DNA of 64,000 nt from Triatoma infestans (GCA_011037195.1 JAAEAF010005033.1:24690-88689); one strand, 5' to 3'. Shown: positions 13,801 through 25,374, numbered from the stretch's first letter. The notes: generated from the sequence alone by a model not told the origin. Numbers and translations are program-made.

Positions 13801-15315
13801 AATTCCGCGACTCCATTTTGAACCACGTCCAGAGAATTAAAGGTTTTTCCTTGAAGATAGTGCGCCAATGACCGGAACAGATGGTAATCGGAAGGTGCTA
13901 GGTGCGGACTATAAGCTGGGTGGAGGAGAAGCTCAATCCCTTGTAATTCTGAAAATTTTTGTTTGATATAACGAGAAGTGTGTGGTCGAGCGTTATCTTG
14001 TTGAAACAATACTTTATTTCTGTTAACTAACCCTGGGTAACGCTGGGCCAAAACAATGTACATTCTTTCTAACTGCTCGTTATAAAGTCCCGAATCAATA
14101 GACTGACCTTCGGGAATGAACTCATAATGAATTACTCCTTGAAAAACAGAAATCATTGTTTTTCGAATTGACCCTGTTTAGCGACAGGTATAACAGGCTG
14201 CTTGCAGTGTAACCATTATTCTTAGTCTTTGAGTATCTCTCAGTATATTCATTTTTCATTGCAAGTGACAATCCTTTTAATGAACCAATGGTCATTTGGA
14301 TTTTCCAAAAGATTTTGACAAATTTCTATTCGCCGCTGAGCTTGTTCAGCGGTCAACTCATGGGGAACCATTCTAGCTAAACGATACACTTTCCGTAGCT
14401 TATGCAGCAGCCCACGATTTACGGTGGATTGGGATACTTCGAGTTCTGCTCTCCTGAGTACTTTTGGTCGGGTCAACTTTCACGTAACCGCGCAGAGCTT
14501 CTTCATCGAATGATGATTTTCGCCCCGAATTGGCTATCCTCTCAAGACTAATGTCACCGGTATTAAACTTCTGAAACCACCTACACACTGTCAGTTCAGA
14601 AAGAGCATCCTCCTCTTCAAATTCCCGCACTAAACGAGTAGTTTCGGCGGCTGAAAACTTTCTTTTCCAATAATGGCGTAATATTATTAATATTTCAAAT
14701 TTTAACGTCATCTTGTTTAAAAAAATGCTACGACAAAACTAAAAGCGATCCAGGGTAACTTTGTTTATAAATTCATTCTCTATTTGTTTATGCAAAATAA
14801 GAATATGGCAAAGTTCAACAAAATATAAACGCTTTTTTTATCTGTAGAGGATATAGTGCAAGTAAAGAAAATCGGTCATTTTTTATGACTCATTATTCCA
14901 ATACTATTTGTAATTTAGATTGAAAAAAAAAGTTGCTCGATTAACTTGCCTCTTTTTTACCCCTTTCGTTGAAGATTTTCAAGCTTACATAGTTATGTTC
15001 AATTTCAAAACAAGGCCAAATCAAGAAAGGACGATATGATTTTTGGCGGGCACTATTTAATCAACTTTTTATGCTTGTTTAGTCTAATGCATCGGAATTT
15101 GCAATTAAAAAATTCCAATTTTTTAATAGAACATATTAAAATATTAAATTTTTGTATACATTTTTAAATTTAACAGATCATTTGCTACATTGTTAGAAGA
15201 TGGAAATTATAAGCTCTCTTTATCCACGTTAAAACAAAATGATATTTCACCAGCAATGGAAAATTTTCTAATACAGTTAGCCTCCTCAGAGAATATACAA
15301 ATTTCAGGTGATTAA
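10847..15315 (+). CDS. DENND10: DENN domain-containing protein 10 (FAM45 family)
   Basis: DENN-family protein linked in animals to Rab regulation and late-endosome function. Nine exons: 10847-10877, 11230-11411, 11516-11612, 11681-11809, 12840-12943, 13016-13114, 13204-13321, 13453-13585, 15177-15315; phases all fit and give about 343 residues, close to the roughly 357 of vertebrate DENND10. Conserved blocks include EKDKNGDLLWSWTFP near residue 12, WAKEFNPDKY near 80, a DENN core around ENGSLLFKEY, TNYIAGC, RPELYDVLVNLP and the C-terminal SPAMENFLIQLASSE. Exon 2 uses the acceptor ending at 11229, because the earlier AG would hit a stop. Its donor is either GTAGTC at 11412 or GTCTAA at 11415; the latter adds one codon. 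Intron 8 holds a mariner copy in the opposite orientation. TAA stop at 15313-15315. Confidence 0.93.
13629..14895 (-). mobile_element. mariner (Tc1/mariner) element inside DENND10 intron 8
   Basis: Perfect 19-bp terminal inverted repeats TGAGTCATAAAAAATGACC lie at 13631-13649 and, as the complement, at 14874-14892. They enclose a mariner transposase reading frame on the minus strand. Length (about 1.27 kb) is typical of mariner. A TA target duplication cannot be placed cleanly because a few bases differ just outside the repeats. The element sits within the intron and leaves the splice sites of exons 8 and 9 intact. Confidence 0.93.
13698..14711 (-). pseudogene. mariner transposase, inactivated
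   Basis: Reads from 14711 down. The N-terminal helix-turn-helix part has LTVCRWFQKFNTGDISLERI, and the second part has VSQSTVNRGL and MVPHELTAEQAQRR. The catalytic end has FQQDNARPH and YSPHLAPSDYHLF, giving the second and third acidic residues with 35 residues between them by my count, one more than the usual D34D. It is broken: a frameshift near 14450-14476; at the first catalytic position the expected GDEKW reads CNEK followed by TGA (Asp to Asn, Trp to stop, at 14249-14260); and the reading is lost again before 14156. It cannot encode active transposase. Confidence 0.93.
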
Positions 15316-16020
15316 TTATTTTAATTAATATTATTAAATATTTCATCATTCCAGTAAAAACAAAAATCTTGTTATAAATAGTGGATAATATTTCCAGTTT
15401 TCAAATCGCATTTGTAAAACAAATTCGTCCAAAAGCTTCCTTTAAAATATGTATTTTTAATAATTACCCCAAAAAATTAACTGATAAATACTCGTTAATC
15501 TATGATTTAATATTAAGATAAAAAAAAAAAATACATTAAAGGCTCAATATACCATAATGAGTATTTTTATTGGTAAAAGTAAAAAAAATAGGAAAAATAC
15601 AATTATCCTGCCTTTTGATTCAGTGTCTTCCCTTTTTTAACTTTCGAGTTCCTCTTTATGTTGTTCTTCCTGTGAACAGAGAGATTGTTATTGTTTTGAT
15701 TTTTTTTTAGTATAAAAATTAATTTTATAAGTTAAATTGAGAACTTGATATAACATATCAATAGCACTTGTTATTTGGCAGATATTTGTTAATATATCGT
15801 TTAAAAATACTAAAAAGGCCAAATTTTCTTTTTGTGAATATTATTTTGACTTTTTTTTTTATATAATCAAAATAAATGGATATTACATTATTAAGAAGAG
15901 GATAATTATTGTTTATTAAAAATCCTTCTCATAAAAATGTTCTGTTTATAAAAGAATTATATTTTTTACAACATAATATATTTTTAAAATATCTTAAATC
16001 AGAAGTTAATTCTTATGGTC
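15316..16020. other. DENND10 3' flank
   Basis: Very AT-rich sequence after the stop codon, presumably with the 3' UTR. AATAAA occurs at 15871-15876 and could serve as a polyadenylation signal, but this motif is common by chance here. No other feature seen. Confidence 0.4.
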
Positions 16021-16024
16021 ATGT

Positions 16025-16150
16025 TAATAATTGTTCTATATGAAATTTGTCCGGCAGACGGTTTTACCATGCCGTAGAATGTCAAGAATGTATTCTTGTA
16101 TGTATTTTGTCATTGTGAAATAAAGCATTATTATTATTATTATTATTATA
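16025..16150 (+). repeat. non-LTR retrotransposon 3' tail with (ATT)n
   Basis: A short GC-richer piece (GTCCGGCAGACGG to TGTCATTGTGAAATAAAGC) runs directly into (ATT)n at about 16128-16149. An AATAAAGC followed by a simple trinucleotide tail is characteristic of LINE 3' ends. Confidence 0.6.
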
Positions 16151-16845
16151 TGAAATTTGTTGTTATAAATGCCAACAACTGCTGGCGAGTATTTGTTTTA
16201 TAAAAATATAAAGAAATTATAAGACTAATTTAATAATTTAAATTAAAATATACTGTGTCTTTGTTTACTGATCCTTAAAAATCCTTAAAAACAAAGAAAA
16301 CTAAATAAATGTTCTGCTTTTTGAAGAACTATAATGAAATGAAGTAAATAACTGGAAGAAGAATACTGGCATATACTTACTTACAAGCTTGGGAAACAAT
16401 CTAGATCCTTTTAGAAGATTTGATGAGGAAATTTCATGTAATGCGCAATGCAAGAACAGTCAGTAGCAGTAAACATAGAATTATTGTGGTAGTTTTTACA
16501 AATTCGCTCCATTTTTCTCTTGTCGACTTCCTTTGTTACTTTCCCCCATAAACATGCTTACAAAAAAAAATATATATATATAATAACCATGTCTGCGAAC
16601 TTTTGAATTAACTATATAAATACTTTGACAGACTATATTTATTTGGACTGGAATATATTTGTCCAAACAAAAATTTTTTTTTTTTTTTTTTAATTGCATT
16701 GAATTTTGTAAATGCTAATTTTTGGTTGAACTAGTTTAATATTTCCTAAATTGATTTAACCGGATGATAAAACTCAGTATTTCTTTTGCAGTTGGATATA
16801 TGAGAATAATAATAATAATAAGGGAAGGGATTAGCTCAGTGGTAA

Positions 16846-17201
16846 TAATGTATAACGTGTACTGGTATCCCCAAGCAGTGATGGTCCCTCCCTTTGGAGT
16901 GATTTTTATCAATTATGACGTGAATGTAATTTGTGCTAGTTCGTTATGTCATTCAATGAGATCTGTCAATCAGTATCAAGTTTGTCTACGGTGGATGTAT
17001 CAAGTCTTGTGGTCATTTCCTTTTTGGTCTATTTTCTGGAACTAGAAGAGTTGTTTATTAGCTGCTCATGGGAAGATTTTGTGTGACCATTTAGTTTTAA
17101 TGATACTTAGTGAACAGTCGATGTGCTGCTAGTTGTCCTTTTTCAGTGTTTATCATCTATCTTTATGTATAGTTTCATTTGTATCATACAAAGGAAAATA
17201 A
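16846..17201 (+). repeat. 355-bp repeat placed just upstream of a SINE-A copy (copy 1)
   Basis: Nearly identical to 27912-28260, from AACGTGTACTGGTATCCCCA through GTCTACGGTGGATGTATCAA to ATAGTTTC.TTTGTATCAT. Just before it, at 16825-16841, is a tRNA A-box-like GGGATTAGCTCAGTGGTAA. Both copies lead straight into a SINE-A head, so the block probably moves with the SINE. No coding potential recognised. Confidence 0.75.
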
Positions 17202-17400
17202 GGGATTAGCTCAGTAGTGGCGCACTGGACTAGCAACGCGGAGATCAAGGGTTCGAATCCAGCTGTGCCACCCTCAGATTTTCTTTTCTAGGAGCCTGTA
17301 CAGCTCACTGTCCGGTCATGGACAGTGTTGCCTGTAACGAGAGAACACTGTCCAGAGGCCGGCAGTGCACTGAGAAGGCTCCGGGCGCAAATGTCCAGAT
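17202..17400 (+). repeat. SINE family A, tRNA-derived, near full length
   Basis: The head has an RNA polymerase III A box (TTAGCTCAGTAGTGG) and B box (GGTTCGAATCC) at tRNA spacing, followed by a body ending ACTGAGAAGGCTCCGG. Other copies lie at 692-820, 28264-28396 and 59329-59398. Confidence 0.85.
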
Positions 17401-17414
17401 GTTGAGACGCCTTA

Positions 17415-17900
17415 AAATAATAATAATAATAATAATAATGGTTTATTTATACCTTGTTGTACAAATAAGAATCATTTATTAATTCATTACAAACAAAATA
17501 GCCATAGACGGACATCTGTCCATCGGACGATTAGTTGTAAGAACAGAAATAAAAGCCTCTAATTATATAACAAAAAAAATAAATAGTTTCTACTATTTCT
17601 TAAATGTTCAACCCGAAATAAGTGATTATACCACAACACTAATTCCTTTCTATATACTTTACTGCTTCTATTGAATAATTGTACAAAGCATGCCACTCGT
17701 GAACCATTGAGATACAACAGAAAGTGAGTGCAATCAACGTATCCTTCCTAAGCAAAATCCGTCGACAAACTCCCAAAACCGGATAAACGGCAACAAAATG
17801 GTATGGTCCTCAACAACCGACCAAATCATAAAGCGAACAATTATGTCGATCAGCTGATTGAGTTGCAGAATAATTCAACGGTAACATCTTCCCTCTGATC
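17415..17900 (-). repeat. probable non-LTR retrotransposon 3' UTR
   Basis: An (AAT)n run at about 17415-17440 sits where the 3' tail of a minus-strand LINE would be (TATAAATAAACC before ATT repeats on that strand). The following 450 bp are more balanced in composition than their surroundings but have no recognisable domain. The family is unknown. Confidence 0.4.
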
Positions 17901-18242
17901 CTCATTAATTCAAAAGATAAACCTTAATTTATATTTATCATTATAAATCTTTTGCTTATATCTTGTAAATTTATTTCTTTATAAATTTTGTCAAGGTCAT
18001 CTTACATCATATATTTTGAAAATCTATTTTCATAAAATCTAAAAATTAACAATTAATGTACAGAGTCATGTCTTAGGTAAATATTTTTAACATTACAACA
18101 CATATTTACATAATTTCATACATCTGTTTACATAATTCTGACATCTTTTTAATTCTTATTTTTGTCACATACTCGGCCTGCCGGTTTTTGAGATAGGGTT
18201 GTGAATTTAATTACTAACAAATATGTAAACGCAATGTATAAT

Positions 18243-18750
18243 AAAAAAATCTGGTGTGAAACACTCACCCATCTTTCTCTTACTCCAGTTTTCAAAATTG
18301 CAACTGACAAATTTTATAGTTAATATAACAAATTTAATGAAATTCGTCAATGTTTTTATGGATAAAATCGCTAAAATTGAAAAAAATTGTTTAGTAAAAA
18401 CGCATTTCCGATTTACTAATTTTCTTGAAATTCGTTATTTTGGTAATCATTTATTTCTAATTAATTTTTTTTCTAGATGGTAGAATTGTGTAATCAACTG
18501 AGATAGAAACATAATGCTATCCCAAAAACTCCCTTAAATGAGTTTACCCGGAGAAATTTTCAAATAAAAATTGTATCTTTTCATAGTTATATAAATATGT
18601 AGTTCACATACTTAGTTTAAAGAAAACTATTGGAGCCATTTTAGCAGTAAACTGAATAATACTTTTCAGTAAAAACGCACTTTTGGACATATGATTTTCT
18701 TCAAACACGAAATTTCAACAACACATTTAATTCTAATTAATATTCTCTTG
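18243..18750 (-). repeat. TIR/hairpin family copy, truncated
   Basis: Begins with TCTGGTGTGAAACACTCAC and the TTTCTCTTACTCC end sequence. It continues through TAATGAAATTCGTC, ATTTCCGATTTACTAATTTT and TAGATGGTAGAATTGTGTAATC into a second unit that fades near 18750. The hairpin end is missing. Confidence 0.8.
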
Positions 18751-21024
18751 ATAATAAACAATTACTTTACTTTTAATAAAACAAAGTAAGGGCTTGAAAC
18801 TTGGCCATAATTCCAACAGTTTCTAAGACAAAATTTAGTTCATTATTCAATTAAGTTCTCAAAGTAGGTGAAAACCAGAAACAAAAACAAAAAAATAGAT
18901 CTTATGATATACAGGTTATGGAACAATCTTAAACTTTTCTGCAAACTTTGTTTTTTTTTTTTTTTTTTTTTTTTTTAAGGAAAAAACAAACAAACATACC
19001 CCCAAACGAGTGATTAATGTCAAGTATGAAAAATTTTTCCCAAGCGTTGAACGCAATGTAAACTAATTGCAGCGCCATCTTTTGAATTTAAATTTGATTA
19101 CAGGTTTAGCATATAGAATGCGCTAAACACATAATAAATCTCGAAAGTTTTAAAAACTACTTTTTTTCTTTTTACTTTCTCTCACTGATATTTTATTTAA
19201 TTTTCCTAATTATTTCAAATTATTAAAGGCAACCAAAGCAAGATAATGGATCCTTGTAATTAATCAGACTTTCCAGTATGAATGCTAGAAATTAACGAAA
19301 ATGTCGCAAGGGCTGATGATGATACTTTAAAATATATAGAATTTCGCAAACTCTTCCAATAATTGAAGCCAATGTTTCTTCATAGATCCCTTCTACATAC
19401 ATTTCTTAAGTAAAAAGATAGCTAATTCTACCACTCTGAAACTTATGCCGCAATTAAGTTAAGGAGAAAAAAAGCTTTTAACACTAGAGCCAGGAAAATT
19501 CATATTTTTGTTAGCACTGGAGATCATTACTTATAAGATGAAAAATTTAATTCTTAAACACAAGCGTACCCCCAAGATAGACGACCACTAGCTACAGTAA
19601 CCTGCTCACATTAACAATCACACATACACCCTCTTGTTTAATATTTATCACTGAATTCTAGTTAATTTAAATGACATATTAATTAGCCGGTGTTCGCTAA
19701 TTAAAATCAACAAGTTCTTGGGACAATGTTTGAAGTTAAACTGTGATCGTGTTTCGTAATTTGTACATTAGTGCGATACATTTAGTGTAATACTATTGAA
19801 ATGAATGAAAAAGTGAAATAAATAAAGAAATATGAATGAATGAATAAATAAATCAGAAATATCAGAAATGTGAGTGTAATAAGAGTGGGAGTGAGAAGGT
19901 TACTGTTGCTAGTTGTCTTCCATCTGGGGGGCATGCTTGTAAATATTTACCAAATATAAAATAAAAGTGAGCTCTTTTAACACCCTATTATCTCAACCTC
20001 TGGTACGTTCTGTACAGTAAATACAGGAAAGACAATTAATAATACAAATTGAGGTGAGATACCTCGGGTGGGCTCTAATTAATAGAAAACAACAAAAATA
20101 TGAACTGAAGAGTGAAAATATTAAGTGGACTGTATATAATATAATGGGCGAGCAAAATGGGAAATTAAAATATCAAAATTATACAGACAAATGAATAATA
20201 AATTAAATTTAAGAATGGGCAGCAAAAATTATTTATTACTTTCAATAGCCAAAGGAATGGCGCTTACCTTAAAAAGCAGAATCCTGGTTTCCATAGAATC
20301 CTGGAATACCCATGTGTCCTTAGCCCATATCGGAGAAAAGGAGAGAGGAAAATAGCAATAAGGAAACAAATCTTATGTGCCTGTAACTCTTGGATCTCGA
20401 TCCATACACTGCTGCCTGGCTGATGATTGTAGATAAGAGTTAAATGGCTCCCAGAAGCTGCACAGCAGGAAACCTACCGGAAGTAACAACCATGTGATTT
20501 CACAATAATCTATGGAGGCCGAAAGAACCGAGCCGCTAAGTCGCCAAAAGTGACTTGGGTTTTCACATTTAAGGGCAACCGAATGGCATGAATAGTATAG
20601 GGACTGTTCACTGTGACTATTCAAGGAAGAGTTACATGACTATATAATCCTTCAAGCATAAAATGGCGACTGACTGAGAGAGGAGTACATGCATAGGTTA
20701 CCCCCTCTCTACTCTTAGGACACAGCCTAATAAATTAGTAAATTATTATCATGGTAGTACAATACCCTTCCCGAAATAAAATTATTGTATGCCGTTGGCG
20801 GCAAATTTGAATTTACATTAAATACCGAACATAATAATTCAATTGTAACTCACTAAAGAGGCATTTCCAGATAATTCTGTATATATATCCAGATAATTCA
20901 TCCCTAAACTGTGGCGTTTAGTCTAAGATACTCTTCTTGTGCATATGTAAAAAATGTATCCAATCTACTCGTTGTTAACACCTCATCGATCCTCTTCGGC
21001 ACCCTAGGGAATAAAACTGGAAGT
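18751..21024. other. intergenic, no assigned feature
   Basis: AT-rich sequence with a poly-T run near 18949-18976. A patch at 20220-20640 is more GC-rich and unlike anything else in the window; its short ORFs match nothing I know. No gene supported. Confidence 0.4.
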
Positions 21025-21079
21025 AAAATTAACTCATCAGAGATATTTTCCGTGATAGTAGCCTGCTTCTTTTTGTGGT

Positions 21080-21116
21080 CATCGACGGTTTCAGGCGTTC
21101 GCCCATTATCAGGATG
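21080..21116 (-). ncRNA. hammerhead-like motif, decayed core
   Basis: Minus strand: CATC, then CTGATAA, a GGGC/GCCT stem with loop GAAC, GAAA, CCGTC and GATG. The core CTGANGA has its second G changed to A, so it should be inactive even if the family motif is real. Confidence 0.35.
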
Positions 21117-22136
21117 TTTTTCGTCAAACAGTATGATAACATAGACTTGCATAGAGCAAATTTAGTTGATACACTGATTTTAAATGTTTTAGTTAGGACC
21201 TAACTAAATTACCAAAACTGTGAATAAATTTGACCCCTATTTTTATTCAATTATACGGAACAATACGATTGGATTCGAAATCCATTTACAACCAATGCTA
21301 TAAATTCTGTAGCAGCACATTCTCTGCAAATTCGAGTGAAATTTATTGAACTAAGTAACGACGGGACGCTAAAACTTTACTTTCCGAAGTTACATTGGAT
21401 GCTTTCTGTATTTCGGTTAGAAAAAAATATCCACGGATTTCAGACCACGCTATTTTAATTCTACTACCATTTTCAACGAAATATTTATGTGACCAAATTT
21501 TTTCAACTTTAGTGTTAATTAAAAATGATAAGCGGTCGTGCATCAAGAACTACAGGCCGAACTTCCAAATATAGAGCCGAATATAAAGCATTTATTGTTG
21601 TGGTTGGTTCTGCAAAGCTGGAAGGCATCAAAGATATTTTCCGTGATAGCCTGCTTTTCGAGTGAAAACTGAACTAGGGTATCGATTGGCAAGTCCAATG
21701 TGTGTGTCTTTTGGTAGTATGTTTAGTTTTTCCTTTTTTTTGGTAAAGTGTGCTCATTTCATTCTTAACTCAGAGCTTTTGTGCTTGAATTTTACTTTGA
21801 CTTGAAAGAAGCAGGCTATCACGGAAAATATTTTTGATAAAGCATTTATATTCATTGAAACAAGCTCTGTTATCACATTAATTACCCTTTTTTTTTTTAC
21901 AAATGAGTATAGTTCTTAAGTTAAGTATATATGTGTATTAAATAAAAAAAATTATGTAGTATTTATGCATTCTATATTCAGTGAATATACATACATATTT
22001 AACTTTTGGTGTGTCGCGAAATTTGGGGAAGAACTTTGTTGTGCCGTAGGCAAGAAAAGGTTGCGGAGCATTGCTCTAGTGTATTAACTAAATTTGTTCT
22101 GTGCAAGTCTATGTTACCAAACTGTTTTGACAAAAA

Positions 22137-22174
22137 CATCCTGATGATGGGCGAATGCCTGAAACTGGTTGATG
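22137..22174 (+). ncRNA. hammerhead-ribozyme-like motif, FB1 right arm
   Basis: Layout: stem I strand CATC, core CTGATGA, one T, stem II GGGC with loop GAAT and GCCT (one G.T pair), core GAAA, short stem III region CTGGTT, then GATG complementary to CATC. Core elements and their order are those of a type I hammerhead. Deviations are the extra T after the core and T instead of C before the presumed cleavage point. Confidence 0.4.
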
Positions 22175-22317
22175 ACCACAAAAAGAAGCAGGCCATCTGA
22201 TGCTTTCCAGCTCTGCGGAGCCAACCACAACAAAATTAACTCATATTTAACAATGCATTGTTTGCATGTAAAGTTATTATCATCTTATAGTTTAAAATGC
22301 TAAATTTATTACATTCT

Positions 22318-24067
22318 CTTACTCCTTAGTAAGAGGAAGTATTGTAATCGTGTCAAATTTTAGATATCGAGTTTTCACCGGATATAATGTTTTGAGTTCC
22401 CCTGAGTCAGACAAAACGGCTTATAGAAATTATGTGTGTGTGTGTGTGTGTGTGTGTGGTCAGCATAACTCAAACATGAAAAATTATAGACAGTTGAAGC
22501 TTCATATTTAATTTAAGTGCTAACATGGGACCTGTCAAAAAGGTTTTAAAGAAAATCGGTTAACCGGAAGTAACACTTTACTGAATTTTTTTTTTTTTGG
22601 ATTTTCTCAAAAATAGCACGCACGATTTCCTTTAAACCTATAAAAAAAACTACCCATATGATTTGAAAAATTTCTCTGGGAAAATTCATTTAAGGCGGCT
22701 TTGGGCGTGGGGTGGGATGGGGTTGTGTTTTCCTGTGAATTAAACATATGATTAAAATGTGTCGTGTGTCGATACATTACACTTTTTACCAAATCACCCT
22801 TTCATAAAAATTTTCAATGTTAAAATATATGTCCCATTTTTAGCTAGGGAGAATGTGGCCCTCAGATTTACTTCTAAGGTACGATTTGGAGCATTCAGTG
22901 TAGTTTTTATTAACTAGGTAATTTAGATGATGATAACATTATAAATAAATAAAAAATATAAAATTTTAAGAAAAGTGATTAACCGGAAATAGGACTTACA
23001 AAATGGGTTTTCTGTTTTTTCCGATTTTTTTTCTGGCTTAAAAAATTGTTTCTTAAATTTAATATACATTTTCTTACTGCTGTGGTAAGAGTTTGTAATC
23101 ACGATCGTCAATCTATCAACCGAAAATGAGATAATGCATTTTTTTTCTTCAGTTTTTGCGAGATGCAAACTTCGTATACTATCTAGCACACATAAATACC
23201 TATCACTTTTATTTGAAACGTTTTTCTGGGAAAATAAATTGATTTTTTGGATGATTCAGCCGGGGGGGGAGGGGGATAGTTAGGTGTTAAGCTTTTCTTC
23301 TAAAGTACCATTTCAGTAAAATATCTGGTTTTGCTACATATATAATATTTATAAACATTAGAGGGTATTGAAAGAATTCTAAATTTGAGAACATCAGGTT
23401 TGAGGGGGGGGGGGATTTTCTCAATAACGACCATAACAATTTCCTTTAAACTTTACAAGTTAACTGCACATAATAATAATAATAATAATAATAATAAACC
23501 TGACACTTTTATTTGTAGCATTTTTTCCAAAAAAATTATATAAAATTAATAATTTGTGGCGTCAAAATTTCAAATTTATATTGAGTTGGTTCAATGTTAT
23601 TGGCACACTCTTCTGGACACCACCACGTAATCACGCTTCTACTATCTGCCCAGGGTAGGTAAATTGTCCTTCCACCACCGTCTCTATATTTATCTTTGGA
23701 TAAATGAGTAAAATTTTTGAAGTTTAAAGACAATTAATGTCCTCACGCGTTGGTCTAGTGGCTAGCGTACTCGCTTTTTGTGCGAGAATTCTGGGTTCGT
23801 TTCCCGTGTTGACTCAGCCTCGTGATAATAAGTGGGAAGCTACAGTTAGTAGCGCTCTAGGTAGCGAAGGCCGGAACTAAACGGCGAGGGAACTTGCGGC
23901 GTGCTTATCACAGACCCCCTATTCAAATCGCCGCCGTCCGGCAATCCTTGGTACTGCCATAGGTTTTTTTTTTTCGACAATTTATCATTGATACAAAATT
24001 ATAGTAAATACCAAGCAATAAAGAGGAAGTCATGTGTGAAATGGTTCACGCCAGGATTTTTTTTTTT
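22318..24067 (+). repeat. old TIR/hairpin family copy, split by a SINE
   Basis: The head at 22318 has CTCTTACTCCTTAGTAAGAG, then a long TG run at 22432-22457 and internal units with AACCGGAAGT-like motifs (22560, 22980). The 3' end appears after the SINE as AGAGGAAGTCATGTGTGAAAT...CACGCCAGGATTTT at 24030-24067. Strongly diverged, so one of the older copies. The tail order shows the SINE at 23736-23975 inserted into it. Confidence 0.75.
23736..23975 (+). repeat. SINE family B, full length with target-site duplication
   Basis: The tRNA-like head contains TTGGTCTAGTGGCTAGCG (A box) and GGGTTCGTTTCCCG (B box), followed by the body GTGGGAAGCTACAGTTAGTA, GTAGCGAAGGCCGGAAC and CATAGG plus poly-T. 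GACAATT is repeated at 23729-23735 and 23976-23982, as expected after retroposition. It interrupts the repeat copy at 22318-24067. Confidence 0.85.
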
Positions 24068-25369
24068 AGCTATTTAGTAAATGGAAAATTTATTATTGCA
24101 AAGTTTAGGTAATGTAAACATTACATATAGGTACATCATAGCATGCTTTATCCGTTATCAAAAAATAGCGGAAATAATCTTTATTCAACTATTAAATAAT
24201 GATAACTTTGCTCAGTTTTACTTAAAAAATATATACATACATTATATACCAATTATCATTCACAGACACACAAGCACACATATACACAGAGAGAGTGAGA
24301 GAGAGGGAGATATTCCCCCCTCCCAACTCTTTAGGGGTTATTTGGTTTGAAGGTTGAGAAACCTTGCACTAGAAGGTAGTAGTGCAAGCGGCAGAGAAGA
24401 AGGGAAAAATAATCGGCCAAAGAGATATGTGTTGTGTTTTTAATGGTCAGTAAAGTCAGTCTATCACCTGGCTCCATATAGTGTGTTTCGGTAATTGTTG
24501 TTTATTTGTTATTGGTGAATTTATTAGTACTAAACAGAAATATATATATATACCTCTTTATATATTCTACCATCATTGAATCTACACCTCACTGAACAGG
24601 TATGTTACAATTATTTATTTTTTAAAATAATTAATTAAATTAAATTGTCACTTTGTTTTGCACAAGTTTTATATACTTATTTATTTATTTATTAAAAAAG
24701 CATCTTAACACTTTTTTTGTTTTTTATCATCAAAACAATGACTTAAATCTTCTAAAAGCAATGTTTTGAAACCTAAAAATTACTGCGATTCAGAAAAATA
24801 TTCGATTTTTATTATTTTTTTTTTCAAACGAACCGGTGACTTTTTTTATATCCAGTGATAAATTTACGTCTTCTTTGACGTCCTCTTAAAAAACAGATTT
24901 TGATAATCGTGTTAATTTTTTTTTTCTTTTAAATTGAATTTTTTCTCGTGAAAAAGAAAACACAAGAAGTACGATAGATATTTGTTATTACGTTTAAGCA
25001 CGATTAATGGGATTTTAAATATGAAAGTTTTTTTTTTTTTCTACTAAAAATTGTTTTTTTTTCTACTAAAAATTCGTCAACCGGAAGTGTGGTTATGTAC
25101 TTTACTGAATAAAATTTTTTTTCTCCAGTGTTTTCCTTTGTGATTCCGCCTACCCACCCCCTCAAATCAAAATGACGTCTCTAATAATTTACTTTTAAAT
25201 TAAACACACTAGGTCTATCACTTTTTTATTTGAAATCATTTTCTAAGAATATTAGATTATGCAGAAGTTTTTTAGGACTGGGTCATCATCTCACGCTATA
25301 CGTTGCTAGAATTTCAGTGGTTGAATTAAATTCAATTAAAGTTTTACTTACTTAAAGCTATTAATGTAC
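24068..25369. other. AT-rich intergenic with small simple repeats
   Basis: Contains a CA/GA-rich stretch at 24263-24310 and several poly-T runs. A unit-like fragment at about 25040-25340 (CAACCGGAAGTGTGG) belongs to the TIR/hairpin family. Nothing else recognised. Confidence 0.4.
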
Positions 25370-25374
25370 TTCCT

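Larger units (their letters stand above)
21025..22244. mobile_element. fold-back element 1 (family FB1) with 13-bp flanking direct repeat
   Basis: The left arm (from 21038, CAGAGATATTTTCCGTG) and the right arm (22085-22231, ending CCAACCACAAC) are inverted copies of each other. AAAATTAACTCAT occurs immediately outside both ends (21025-21037 and 22232-22244), the pattern of a target-site duplication. Between the arms lies about 0.9 kb, including a second inverted pair at 21596-21660 and 21805-21842. The boundaries correspond exactly to those of the copy at 45329-45622. Confidence 0.7.

Noticed and set aside
17202..17275. Functional tRNA gene
   Set aside because: Has A and B boxes but is fused to a SINE body, occurs in several copies and lacks a well-paired acceptor stem.
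22432..22457. CRISPR-like periodicity from recurring TG blocks
   Set aside because: Simple microsatellite in eukaryotic DNA; no repeat-spacer structure.
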